From: Galbibacter sp048266365
GTDB lineage: Bacteria; Bacteroidota; Bacteroidia; Flavobacteriales; Flavobacteriaceae
Length of the DNA stretch: 64,000 nt
Assembly (NCBI RefSeq): GCF_048266365.1
Contig: NZ_JBLWZP010000014.1
Location: 1-64,000, forward strand
Reading direction: 5' to 3'
The notes below the pieces were generated by a model. It was given only the letters and a program-made list of their open reading frames with translations, made no database searches and had not been told where the DNA came from. Shown one piece after another: positions 26,131 to 35,143 of this stretch. Position numbers and translations under genes: made by a program. How positions within the stretch are numbered: the first letter of the stretch is position 1; the number at the start of each line of letters is the position of its first letter.

Positions 26131-26577
26131 TCATTTTATTGGGATATTAAAAGCTACTTCTTCTGGTGGCAGACATTGTGTGTCATCACATGCCATGTAA
26201 CTCAGTGTTCCTTTAACAGCAGTTGAATTTTCCAATAATTTTACCTTTTGTTGGAAAACCACCGTTTCTGAATAGTAACCGATCTCCATATCAAATGTGG
26301 GGTCATGTTTGACCACCGGATGTGGTGCATTGGTATTTCCGTTTAATTGATATGATTCCGATAAATTGAACGAAAAGGTCGTGGGCACCGGACCGTTTTC
26401 AGGAACTTTTTGTGCATAGATATTCCAACCGTGGTCAATAGTAGCCTTTAAAAATAACACAGCTTCCTTGTCGTTGATTTTCTTTGAAGCATAAGACCAT
26501 TTTACTGGATTTAATATTTGTCCGTATGACGCAGCACTTATACAAAGAAGCACTACCAATATTAGATTTTTTTTCAT
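26131..26577 (-). CDS. Separate N-terminal DsbD (nDsbD-like) periplasmic protein
   Basis: 148 residues with a signal peptide (about 1-18). The Ig-like nDsbD fold is indicated by PVKWSYASKKI, the aromatic HGWNIYAQ stretch, and the redox pair in MACDDTQCLPPEEV (about 128-141). In other bacteria this domain is fused to the front of DsbD; here it is a free protein encoded 4 bases upstream of the membrane part. The gene order and spacing show that together they rebuild a three-domain DsbD. Confidence 0.85.
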   Translation of the reverse strand: MKKNLILVVLLCISAASYGQILNPVKWSYASKKINDKEAVLFLKATIDHGWNIYAQKVPENGPVPTTFSFNLSESYQLNGNTNAPHPVVKHDPTFDMEIGYYSETVVFQQKVKLLENSTAVKGTLSYMACDDTQCLPPEEVAFNIPIK

Positions 26578-26599
26578 TTCAATATCTTTTGCGAATTAA

Positions 26600-27157
26600 T
26601 TATAATTTTTCATTTAACAGTTTCTCCATCAACTCGATAATCTCCGGGGAGTTATAATCCGCTATACCGACATGCCGGGCTACGATATTGTTTTGTTTAT
26701 CGACAATAATTGTCGTTGGAATGGAACCACTGAACAGTTCCCGAGGCAATCTACTGTCCATAACATGCACGGGAAGGTCATAATTATTACTTTCCATCCA
26801 GGCTTTGGACTTTTCAATTTTATTGTCCATATCGACCATCAGGAATATCAAATCATCATTATCCTTAAAGGTGTTTCGAAGCCCGTTAATTGAAGGCATC
26901 TCATGAATGCACGGGGGGCACCATGTGGCCCAAAGATTGATGAAAACGACCTTCCCTCTTAGGGATTTAAGTGAAATGATATTACCAGTTTCGTCCTTGA
27001 ATTTTAATTCCGGAAATTGTTGTGAGGGTGTCTCTAAAATCTTTTTACTATTGGGGATTTCATAAACCGGCAAAGTTCTTTGTTGCTCTGAAGCATTTGC
27101 CCAACCTGTGACGATTAATAATAAGACTACTGTTATTTTATTAATATGCTTTTTCAT
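26600..27157 (-). CDS. Periplasmic TlpA-family thioredoxin
   Basis: 185 residues from ATG 27157, which gives a normal signal peptide (MKKHINKITVVLLL, cleavage near WANA). A longer frame to 27220 would overlap the adaptor gene and lacks a signal. Active site WATWCPPCIHEMPSIN and cis-Pro SIPTTIIVDKQN. It is the only one of the three TlpA proteins that appears soluble. Position between the RND adaptor and nDsbD joins the efflux part to the redox part of the operon. Confidence 0.85.
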   Translation of the reverse strand: MKKHINKITVVLLLIVTGWANASEQQRTLPVYEIPNSKKILETPSQQFPELKFKDETGNIISLKSLRGKVVFINLWATWCPPCIHEMPSINGLRNTFKDNDDLIFLMVDMDNKIEKSKAWMESNNYDLPVHVMDSRLPRELFSGSIPTTIIVDKQNNIVARHVGIADYNSPEIIELMEKLLNEKL

Positions 27158-27164
27158 AGTTCTC

Positions 27165-28283
27165 TTAATTAATTTTAACTGTTTTAATTTCTTCTGATGG
27201 TTTAATAATGATTTTGTCATTTGGAGATAGATTTCCGAAGACTTCTGTCAAGCTATCTAATCGATTTCCTTCATTTACAGCAATCCGTTTTACCTGGTTG
27301 TTATTAAATGTTAAAACATATTTTCCTGACTGGGTTTTCAAGACGCTTTGGCTCTTGACCCAGTTGGAAGGGTTTTCACGTTTTAATTTCAATTTAACTT
27401 GTGCATAATCTCCACCCTGCAATTGGCCTGAAGAATTACTTACATCAAACTCCAATGCAAGTGAGCGATCATGCGGATCGAGTATACCAGAGGTGCGGGA
27501 AAGCTTGGCATCAAAAATTTTACCCGGCTGTGAACTAATAGTGAAAGTAGCCGGCATCTCTGGGTAAACAGAAGACGCGTGTTTTTCGGGCAGAGATAAG
27601 GTCAACCGCAGTTTATCATCCTGCGCAACCCTAAATAACGGCAAATAATTTGCTTTTCCTGCCAATGCCCCTACGGATACATTTCTTTGAGTAATTATTC
27701 CGTTAAACGGTGCTGTGATATAAAGATACTCTTGCAACTGTGAGGTATGCCCTGTACCTGCCTTTGAAGCATCATAAGCGGATTTGGCACTTTCCATAGC
27801 GCTTTTAGCTCTATCAAGTTCAATCTCCGCAACTGCCCCTGTAGTCTCTGAAGCCACAACGAGGCGATCATAGGCCTGTTTTGCATAGAGATAATCGCTA
27901 TATACTTTTTGCTCTGTGGATCTGTCAGAAAGATACTGTTGCTGCATCTCAGGGGCTTCCAGAACAGCCAAGAGCTGTCCTTTTTTTACGCGGTCGCCAC
28001 GTTCAACACGAATTTGTTTGACGAATCCCGTTACCTTGGCATAAATCGCTACTTGCTCGTAGGGTTTTAATTCCGCAGGAACGGATATTTGGTACTGAGG
28101 ATTCAAGACCGCTATTGGAGCGGTAGGATAAGTTTCGGAAATTGACGTTCTATACTGTAACTCCTTCTTTTGCCCGTCTTGTTGCGAACAAGAGGAAAAT
28201 AGAAATCCCAATAGTGAGGCGGACACCAATATTGTTATTAATCTTCTATATATTGAAATACTGTGAAACATTGAAATGTGCAT
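27165..28283 (-). CDS. RND efflux periplasmic adaptor (membrane fusion protein), lipoprotein
   Basis: 372 residues with a lipoprotein signal (LFSSC near residue 32). The lipoyl/barrel-sandwich motif is YEQVAIYAKVTGFVKQIRVERGDRVKKGQLLAVL-like (about 80-112 in outline), followed by a coiled-coil hairpin (about 115-170), the returning lipoyl half around ITAPFNGIITQRNV, and a beta-barrel. It links the RND pump to the TolC channel encoded next to it. Ten bases separate it from the pump gene. Confidence 0.9.
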   Translation of the reverse strand: MHISMFHSISIYRRLITILVSASLLGFLFSSCSQQDGQKKELQYRTSISETYPTAPIAVLNPQYQISVPAELKPYEQVAIYAKVTGFVKQIRVERGDRVKKGQLLAVLEAPEMQQQYLSDRSTEQKVYSDYLYAKQAYDRLVVASETTGAVAEIELDRAKSAMESAKSAYDASKAGTGHTSQLQEYLYITAPFNGIITQRNVSVGALAGKANYLPLFRVAQDDKLRLTLSLPEKHASSVYPEMPATFTISSQPGKIFDAKLSRTSGILDPHDRSLALEFDVSNSSGQLQGGDYAQVKLKLKRENPSNWVKSQSVLKTQSGKYVLTFNNNQVKRIAVNEGNRLDSLTEVFGNLSPNDKIIIKPSEEIKTVKIN

Positions 28284-28292
28284 TTTTAAAGT

Positions 28293-31200
28293 TTATAATA
28301 CGGTTTGTTGTTTGGACTGTTCCAAATAATACCTGCTTTGGCTATCATCAGGATCTAATGAAGGGCTTATAATAGAAGTCCTAGACATCAATGAGGAAAA
28401 AAAGTGAGGAACTAACAAAAGAATAGTTATCGTAGAGGCAATCAAACCTCCAATAACTGCCCTACCTAGTGGCGCAATCTGTTCTGCTCCATCTCCTAAT
28501 CCCATTGCCATCGGCAACATTCCAGCGAACATTGCTGCGGCAGTCATAAGAACAGGTCTTAATCTTGATGAAGCAGCAAGCCTCGCGGCATTAGCGGGTT
28601 TTAGCGCCAGTTTTTTGCGATAATATTCTGCCTGATTAACTAGCAATACCGCATTGGAAACCGAGACGCCAAGCGACATAATGATTCCCATATATGATTG
28701 CAGATTTAGTGTACTGCCCGTCAAAAACAGGACAGTGAGACTTCCTGCAATCACGGCAGGCAATACGGAAAGAATAATCAACGGAACTTTAAACGATTGG
28801 TAGTAGGCCGCCAGCATCAGAAATATGGCGATAATAGCCACACCTAAACCTGCCAATAGGCTACTTAGGGTATCTTCTAAAAGTTGCAATGTTCCTTCAG
28901 TCCAAACAAGGGTACCCCGTGGGGGCTCTCCAGCATCTTTGATAGCCGTATCAACCGCACGTGAAGCCGTACCTAGATCTTCGCCGTAAACATTGGCGAC
29001 AATGGTGACGTATCGGTTTGGCCCTTTGCGGTTTACCTGTGCCGGCGTGGTTACACTACTTATGGTGGCCACATCTTCCAGAACAGGACGAAGACTTCCG
29101 GATTTCAAAGGAAGGGATCGTAGTTTTTCTTCCGACATAATTCCTTCAGGAAGCTGTACTTGAGTCTGAAATACCCGTCCGGAGTTTGGATCAACCCATA
29201 AATTTTTATTCGTATAACGAGTTGATGAGGTAGCCGAAACCAAACTGCGTGTAATATCCTTCATGGTCAAACCAAACTGTCCGGCAAGATCCCGATCTAC
29301 ATCAATTGCTAAACTGGGGTAAGACGTGGATTCTGCAATACGAACATCACGCAAGTATGAAACATTTTTCAAATTTGTTTCAATTTTTTCAGCATGTTTA
29401 ACTGCAGTACCTAACTTATTGGCACTCACTTTTACCTCAATAGGGGTCATCGCGCCTTGCCCCATAATTTTTTCTGTTAGCTCCATGGGTTCGAAGTTGA
29501 ACGTAGCCTCAGGGTGTGTTTGTGAAATCTTCGTACGTATTTTATCTTTAAAATCCTCCATCGACCCATCGTAAATATCTTGATTTACAGACACCTGCAA
29601 GACGGCTTCATGAGAAGCACTGCTGAAAAGAAATATCGGATTGATAGGTGAATTTGAGGGATGCATTCCCACAAAAGCGGATGTAATATTCAATCCGTTT
29701 TCAGGTAATTCAGCTTTAATAGTCCCAATAATTCCCTTGACCAGACGCTCTGTTTTTTCAATCCTGCTACCCTCTGGAGCCAGGAGACGAATCTGAAAAT
29801 CGCCGTTATTTGAAACAGGCATTACATCCGTACCCACCACAGTCAATAGTATGCCGGCTACAGTCCCCGCTACCAAGACATAAATAGCAAAAATCGAGAG
29901 TGCTTTAGTAGACCACTTGCGCATTCTATAAGAATAATTGACACGGAATTTTTCAAAGAATGCTCGCTTTCGTTTTGTCTTAGTTATCTTAACGTGCTTA
30001 TTTTTCATCATCCAATTCGCCAGTATAGGCACAAAGGTTTGAGAAGCCAAAAAGGATGCAATCATTGCAAAGGCAACAGCCATGGATAAAGGCATAAACA
30101 TATCTCTTGGAATACCGGTCATAATAAAGGCAGGAGTCAATACCGCAAGAATACAAAGCATTATGAGAAATTTTGGAATAGAGATCTCGAGTAAAGCGTC
30201 TAAAATAGCTCTCTGCTTGGGTTTGCCTAGTTCCATATGTTGGTGTATGTTCTCTATGGTTACAGTAGCTTCATCCACTAGGATTCCGATAGATAAGGCT
30301 AGACCGCTCAAGGTCATCATATTGATAGTCTGTCCAAATAAATGCAGTACGGTAACGGCTGCAAGAATAGAAATTGGAATAGTGAATACTACAATAAGAG
30401 CGCCTCGTGTATCTCCCAAGAACATCAGTATCACCAATCCGGTAAATAGTGCTCCTAATAGACCTTCGTGGATTAGATTTGAAAGTGAACGCTGGATATA
30501 GGTAGATTGATCAAATTCATAACTCACTTGTACATCCTCCGGCAATTGATTTTTAAGCATTGGAATAGATGCTTTAAGGTTTTTCACCGCTTCCAAAGTG
30601 GAAGCATCTGCCTTCTTAATAATTGGCAGATAAACTGAACGCTTTCCATTAATTAAGGCGTAGCCTACAGTTTGATCAGCTGCGTCCTCAACGCTGGCAA
30701 CATCTTTCACATATATAGTACGGTTGTCTATTGTTTTAACCGGTGTATTTAAAAACTCTTCAGGCCCTTTTAAAATGGAGTTAATGGGTGCCATCAAGTT
30801 TTCTTCTCCTATACGGATATTTCCAGCCGGAGACGGTAGACTGTTGTTGGTAATGGCGACTGTGATATCCTCAGGTGTAAGCCCATTAGAATGCATGGCA
30901 ACCGGGTCTACATTTACTACTATGGTTCTACTATTCCCTCCAAATGGAGCCGGGGCAGTAATACCCGGAATAGTTGTAAACATAGGTCTGATTTTAGAAA
31001 TGGCAAGAGTCTGCAGTTCATTAACCGATCGCTGATCACTTTCAAAGACTAGCTGTCCCACGGGAAGTGAACTACCATCAAAACGCACCACCATCGGCGG
31101 AACCGCACCAGGAGGCAAAAAACCCATTGCTCTTGAAACAGAGGTGGATACTTCTCCTGCCGCCTGCGCCATATCAGTCCCCGGATAAAAAGTTAATTTC

Positions 31201-31472
31201 ATTAAGGTTAGGCCTTGTACACTTTTAAAGTCAATGTTCTTCACACCACTTACAAACAGTAGCACTTTTTGAAATTCATTAGCCATAAATCCATCCATAT
31301 ACTCAGGGGATAGCCCTCCGTAAGGCATGGCTATGTACATCGCAGGGAGTTCCACTTCTGGAAATATATCAACGTTTATATTTTTTACCGTGTTATAGGA
31401 AAAGAAAGCTATGGTCAATACAACAACCATTATGGCAATAGGCTTCCTTAACGCAAATCTTATAATATTCAT
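28293..31472 (-). CDS. RND efflux transporter permease (HAE-type)
   Basis: 1059 residues, standard RND length with twelve helices and two large periplasmic loops. N-terminal helix IIRFALRKPIAIMVVV; the TM4 relay region reads ALSIGILVDEATVTIENI, with one of the usual pair of Asp replaced by Glu, closer to the drug/organics class than to metal pumps. A second-half motif GIIMSLGVSVSNAVLLV and RLRPVLMTAAAMFAGMLPMA are typical. It forms a tripartite pump with the adjacent adaptor and TolC. The substrate is not evident; the operon context points to thiol- or redox-active compounds. Confidence 0.9.
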   Translation of the reverse strand: MNIIRFALRKPIAIMVVVLTIAFFSYNTVKNINVDIFPEVELPAMYIAMPYGGLSPEYMDGFMANEFQKVLLFVSGVKNIDFKSVQGLTLMKLTFYPGTDMAQAAGEVSTSVSRAMGFLPPGAVPPMVVRFDGSSLPVGQLVFESDQRSVNELQTLAISKIRPMFTTIPGITAPAPFGGNSRTIVVNVDPVAMHSNGLTPEDITVAITNNSLPSPAGNIRIGEENLMAPINSILKGPEEFLNTPVKTIDNRTIYVKDVASVEDAADQTVGYALINGKRSVYLPIIKKADASTLEAVKNLKASIPMLKNQLPEDVQVSYEFDQSTYIQRSLSNLIHEGLLGALFTGLVILMFLGDTRGALIVVFTIPISILAAVTVLHLFGQTINMMTLSGLALSIGILVDEATVTIENIHQHMELGKPKQRAILDALLEISIPKFLIMLCILAVLTPAFIMTGIPRDMFMPLSMAVAFAMIASFLASQTFVPILANWMMKNKHVKITKTKRKRAFFEKFRVNYSYRMRKWSTKALSIFAIYVLVAGTVAGILLTVVGTDVMPVSNNGDFQIRLLAPEGSRIEKTERLVKGIIGTIKAELPENGLNITSAFVGMHPSNSPINPIFLFSSASHEAVLQVSVNQDIYDGSMEDFKDKIRTKISQTHPEATFNFEPMELTEKIMGQGAMTPIEVKVSANKLGTAVKHAEKIETNLKNVSYLRDVRIAESTSYPSLAIDVDRDLAGQFGLTMKDITRSLVSATSSTRYTNKNLWVDPNSGRVFQTQVQLPEGIMSEEKLRSLPLKSGSLRPVLEDVATISSVTTPAQVNRKGPNRYVTIVANVYGEDLGTASRAVDTAIKDAGEPPRGTLVWTEGTLQLLEDTLSSLLAGLGVAIIAIFLMLAAYYQSFKVPLIILSVLPAVIAGSLTVLFLTGSTLNLQSYMGIIMSLGVSVSNAVLLVNQAEYYRKKLALKPANAARLAASSRLRPVLMTAAAMFAGMLPMAMGLGDGAEQIAPLGRAVIGGLIASTITILLLVPHFFSSLMSRTSIISPSLDPDDSQSRYYLEQSKQQTVL

Positions 31473-31482
31473 AAACGATTAG

Positions 31483-32868
31483 TTAAAGGTTGTTAAATAA
31501 GTACTCGAAATCAGCGGTAAGCTCGGCTTGGTAAGTAAGTAATACCCAATAGTCTCTAGAGACTTCTATATGCGCATTTTCTGCTTGTTCAAGCATACTG
31601 CGAATCTGTAGCAACTCGCTCAGGGTGATTAACCCACTTTTGTATCTTGCGAGGTACATTCGGTATGCGTCTTCTGATTGCTTAACAGCTAGCAAGGCTT
31701 TTTGAAGTTGTTGGTACTGTTGTATAATTTTTGCCTGGGAAGCCGATAAATCTGCCTGCATTCCTTGTTGGTATTGCGAATGAAGTAGTTCCGCACTTTC
31801 TGCTTCTTTAAGTAACTGTTCTCCTTTTATTCGATTGGTTACCAAGTTTGTTAAGTTCCAAGTAATGCCAATACCGGCTAGAAAATTATTGGTTGAATTC
31901 TTAAACCCTTCTTCCCACGCTCCACTTACTGTACCATTGGGGTTGATACCAGTTGCTCTAAAAGCATAACCGCCTAAAAGACTTATCGATGGCAATGAGG
32001 CTCTTTTTTCTGCCTTACCACTTAACTTAAAATACTCAGATTGCATTTCCAAAGCATCCAAGATTGGGTGAGCAGTATTTATGATACGCATCTGGTTTAA
32101 TCCATTTTCCACAGGATTACTGAATTGTTTGGCGGATGCGGCATATACAATGGTATCCTCGTTGTATAGCTCCAACAACTTGATAATAGAAGCGTTTTTA
32201 AGTCCCTCCCATTTATCGTGTTCGCCCAAAGCTTGAATATGCGAGGAGGAGGCTAGAAGACTGTCTGCTGCAGGCCTTAATCCCGATGCCGACAATCTAG
32301 AAGTAATTTTCAGAATTTCATTCAAGCGTTGTACGTTCTTCTCGGATAATTTTAACTTGGCATCGTTGTACAATAGAAAAATATAGCGCTGGGATAATGT
32401 CTTTTTAAGCTTGAGCAAGTAAGCACCCTTTTCACTTACTGATTTATGATACAAAGTAGTTGCAGCCTTCTTGTGATTGCGGTTCTTCCCGAAAGAAAAC
32501 AACTCCCATTCAACAACGGCTGAACCAAAACTATTGGCAGTAGTAGAACTGCCTTGCAGTGGTATAGCCGAACCACTGACATTGAATAAACCTGGCTGGG
32601 GAAAAAAAGCTCCTGCACTTCCTTCAAAGGTTCCGTATGTGTTCTGTGCCTGTGCACTTAACTGAGGAAGTGTACCGCTCTTAATTACTCTCTCATTGAG
32701 CTTAGCTGCCTCCACAGCAGAGATTTCGGCTCCTATTCCAGGATAATTTCGTTCCACTTTAGACCATATTTTGCCTAAAGTATACTCCTTATGTTGCTGC
32801 GCATTTATTGGATACACTACAACAATGGTTAACCACAATAATGAGGTCACCTTAATATGTTTAATCAT
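31483..32868 (-). CDS. TolC-family outer-membrane efflux protein
   Basis: 461 residues with a signal peptide (about 1-23, cleavage near INAQ). Long helical hairpins with heptads (EKNVQRLNEILKITSRL ... LLKEAESAELLHSQY ... YQQLQKALLAVKQSEDAY) and the conserved RYKSGLITLSELLQ in the final helix are diagnostic. It provides the exit channel for the pump encoded 10 bases downstream. A 115-bp gap separates it from the small exported protein gene upstream; no terminator is seen there, so one transcript is likely. Confidence 0.9.
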   Translation of the reverse strand: MIKHIKVTSLLWLTIVVVYPINAQQHKEYTLGKIWSKVERNYPGIGAEISAVEAAKLNERVIKSGTLPQLSAQAQNTYGTFEGSAGAFFPQPGLFNVSGSAIPLQGSSTTANSFGSAVVEWELFSFGKNRNHKKAATTLYHKSVSEKGAYLLKLKKTLSQRYIFLLYNDAKLKLSEKNVQRLNEILKITSRLSASGLRPAADSLLASSSHIQALGEHDKWEGLKNASIIKLLELYNEDTIVYAASAKQFSNPVENGLNQMRIINTAHPILDALEMQSEYFKLSGKAEKRASLPSISLLGGYAFRATGINPNGTVSGAWEEGFKNSTNNFLAGIGITWNLTNLVTNRIKGEQLLKEAESAELLHSQYQQGMQADLSASQAKIIQQYQQLQKALLAVKQSEDAYRMYLARYKSGLITLSELLQIRSMLEQAENAHIEVSRDYWVLLTYQAELTADFEYLFNNL

Positions 32869-32983
32869 ATTACGTTACATATTTTGGAAAGATCACATGG
32901 ATCGACCGTAGATTGTTTTTAAAATGGATATAACAGAAATTTAGCCTAGCTGACCAGGGGGTCGATAGGCGAAAGAAAATTTT

Positions 32984-33403
32984 TTAGCAGGAGTAATGGA
33001 TAATCAGTTTCTGGTATTCCAAGAAGATGGGAATAGAACTTTGGATTTTTCTACTGCCGTTATAAAGTGGATGTATACTTTCACTTTCTAGTGAAGGAAA
33101 GTCAAACAAAAATAAAAATGCAGTTTTAAAGCTAATTAGTGGTAGTAAATCGTCCGAATGAGAAGAGATGTTTTGAACAACTTGTGAATCTGAAATGTCA
33201 AAAGACGGACATTTTTCAACTGAATTTGTAAATAAATTACGACTGTTTTGTGGTACTCCCTGCTCTGTGTTCGCAGAAATACCTGTCAATTCTTTAATAC
33301 TGGATTTGATGGCACAGGACGAAAGCAATACAAAAAGTATTGCTGTCAATACAAGAAAGTATTGCTTGAAACTCGTTGAAATATTTAGAATTGTCCTTTT
33401 CAT
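32984..33403 (-). CDS. Small exported protein, first gene of the RND/thioredoxin operon
   Basis: 139 residues from ATG 33403 (a TTG one codon earlier is also in frame). N-terminal helix (about 15-30) ends in LLSSCAIKSS, then ELTG, an Asn/Ser-rich section with Cys near 69, and a tail IPIFLEYQKLIIHYSC. It shares its layout with the protein at 20973-21350: helix, SSC/SPC, amphipathic segment, Cys, Ser-rich middle and PxxxxYxxLxI tail. The family is unknown to me. It leads the nine-gene operon and is driven by its own consensus promoter. Confidence 0.6.
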   Translation of the reverse strand: MKRTILNISTSFKQYFLVLTAILFVLLSSCAIKSSIKELTGISANTEQGVPQNSRNLFTNSVEKCPSFDISDSQVVQNISSHSDDLLPLISFKTAFLFLFDFPSLESESIHPLYNGSRKIQSSIPIFLEYQKLIIHYSC

Positions 33404-33410
33404 CAATTAT

Positions 33411-33441
33411 CAAAATTAGTTTTTATTGATTAAGGGAGCAA
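33411..33441 (-). promoter_or_regulatory. Promoter of the RND/thioredoxin operon
   Basis: On the minus strand: TTG (33441-33439), 20 bases, TAATTTTG (33418-33411). The -7 box is only seven bases before the ATG at 33403, so the transcript is nearly leaderless, as at the paralogous gene at 20973. Confidence 0.6.
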
Positions 33442-33537
33442 GTGACAACCTGTAATTTAAGTTATTTTAACATATCTCTGCTACCTATGTGATATTTCAT
33501 CCCTGGAAGAAAAAATTGAATTTCTCTTTTAGTTTTA

Positions 33538-33571
33538 AGTAACAAAAACCGTATTAACAGTTTTTGTTACT
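33538..33571 (-). terminator. Perfect 12-bp hairpin downstream of isochorismatase gene
   Basis: AGTAACAAAAAC (33538-33549) and its complement GTTTTTGTTACT (33560-33571), loop of ten. It lies 7 bases beyond the stop of the minus-strand hydrolase gene. The T-run is inside the stem arm; it is the probable end of that transcript. Confidence 0.55.
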
Positions 33572-33577
33572 CAATTG

Positions 33578-34132
33578 TTATGCACTAATATAGCCTTCGG
33601 CTGTAGTTATCCTGGCATAGAAGAATGTTAATGCTGCTAAAAATGCGGTGTGTACATCAGCGGCTTTGACCAGCTTACCATCCAACTCCTGATCCTTAGA
33701 GGCACAGGCATCGCTAATCACCGTACAATCAAATCCAAAATCCTTGGCAGCTCTTGTTGTTGCATCCACACACATATGTGACATCATCCCGGTGATGACT
33801 ACTTCTGATACGTCGTTTTCTTTCAAGTATTCCATTAAATCAGTATCCCTGAAGCTATTTGGATAATTCTTTTTAACTACTTTCTCTCCTTCTAGCGGTT
33901 TTACATTGTTGTGGATTTCAACACCAGGTGTTCCCGGGTGGAAAAACGGAATATTACCCTCAACAGCAAAATGCTGAATGTGTGCTATTGGTAAATTGTT
34001 CTCTCTAAAGTGATTAATCATCTTTTGTGCTTTTAAACTTGCTTCGTTTGCTCCCACAAGTTCCCATGCGCCATTTTCAAAGTAGTCATTCTGAATGTCA
34101 ATTACTATTAATGCTTTTTTACCCATTTTCAT
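33578..34132 (-). CDS. Isochorismatase-family cysteine hydrolase
   Basis: 184 residues, cytosolic. The catalytic triad of the family is visible: Asp12 in VIDIQNDYF, Lys88 in VVKKNYPNSF and Cys121 in GMMSHMCVDATTRAA, including the cis-peptide before it. Members hydrolyse isochorismate, nicotinamide or other amides; the exact substrate is not shown. It follows the AraC regulator on the same strand with a 120-bp gap, which suggests regulation by it. The length is typical. Confidence 0.85.
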   Translation of the reverse strand: MKMGKKALIVIDIQNDYFENGAWELVGANEASLKAQKMINHFRENNLPIAHIQHFAVEGNIPFFHPGTPGVEIHNNVKPLEGEKVVKKNYPNSFRDTDLMEYLKENDVSEVVITGMMSHMCVDATTRAAKDFGFDCTVISDACASKDQELDGKLVKAADVHTAFLAALTFFYARITTAEGYISA

Positions 34133-34252
34133 CTATTTTTATTCGTTAACATTGTATTATACAAAGCTCCCTTGTTTTAGAATGGATAAACCTACCAAAG
34201 CAGGAGTTAAAACTACCATTATGATAAATAAAATTGATTACCAAGGGAGGTT

Positions 34253-35143
34253 TCAGGAATGCAAATTGTATCCGTTATCGGTAAGAAATTCACTGGTAGT
34301 CATTCCTGTTTGATTTTTGAAAAAACGCATCAGATGGTTCGGTTCTGAAAAATTGAGCTGATAAGCAATTTCGCTTACAGTCAGCTTTGAGTGGATCAGA
34401 TAGTTCTTTATCTCCAGCAACAACCGTTGTTTTAATAGATGTGTAGCCGTTACGTTAAATTGTTCTTTGACGGCGGTATTTAAAGAAACCCTGCTAATAC
34501 CAAGCATCTCGGCATAATCAGCGATACGTTGTTTTTTCTTTATATTAATTTCGATCAATTGCTTGAATTTGAAAGCGTAGTGATTATTCTCCTTTTCCAA
34601 GTCTAAATCATTTCTAAGGGCATACTCCCTATTAAGTTTTTGGAGGATGTAATAAAGTAGGGACCGTATAATGTGGACACTGCCGGCTTTTGTATGTACA
34701 AGTTCATCCTTTATTTCGGTAAGTAATGCACAGTATTTTTCAATAAAAGGTCTGTCAACGTTCATCTGCACAGGAAAATGAAGTTGGTAAAAATAAAGAA
34801 GTTTGTAAGTAAAAAGCTTATCGGCGAAAAACTCATTAAGAAAATCTTCCTGAAACAGGAGGACTGTAAAATCCTGGTCACTTTCCTTATCAAAATGCCA
34901 CTGTCTTTTTTGATATGGAGATATAAAGACCACACTGTTATCCTTCAAATCAATCTGCTGATGGTTTAATATAAGCCGACCACTACCCTTTTTAAAAAAC
35001 ACTACTTCAAAGAAATCTGTATTGAACGGGATGTTCTTAAGATAGGTTCCGTCAGCACTCTCTAAATGAACAACATTCAAAAGAAAATCAACACCACAAT
35101 CTGTTTTGTGAAATCTATATGTTTCGACCTCGTTCTCCATCAC
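34253..35143 (-). CDS. AraC-family transcriptional regulator
   Basis: 296 residues. The N-terminal cupin-like sensing half (about 20-130, including FFKKGSGRLILNHQQIDL and VVFISPYQKRQWHF) is followed by the two-HTH AraC domain (about 190-290): IADYAEMLGISRVSLNTAVKEQF and TVSEIAYQLNFSEPNHLMRFFKNQTGMTTSEF. The second motif is the family signature. It probably controls the downstream isochorismatase-family gene on the same strand. Two ATGs begin the frame. Confidence 0.9.
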   Translation of the reverse strand: MMENEVETYRFHKTDCGVDFLLNVVHLESADGTYLKNIPFNTDFFEVVFFKKGSGRLILNHQQIDLKDNSVVFISPYQKRQWHFDKESDQDFTVLLFQEDFLNEFFADKLFTYKLLYFYQLHFPVQMNVDRPFIEKYCALLTEIKDELVHTKAGSVHIIRSLLYYILQKLNREYALRNDLDLEKENNHYAFKFKQLIEINIKKKQRIADYAEMLGISRVSLNTAVKEQFNVTATHLLKQRLLLEIKNYLIHSKLTVSEIAYQLNFSEPNHLMRFFKNQTGMTTSEFLTDNGYNLHS

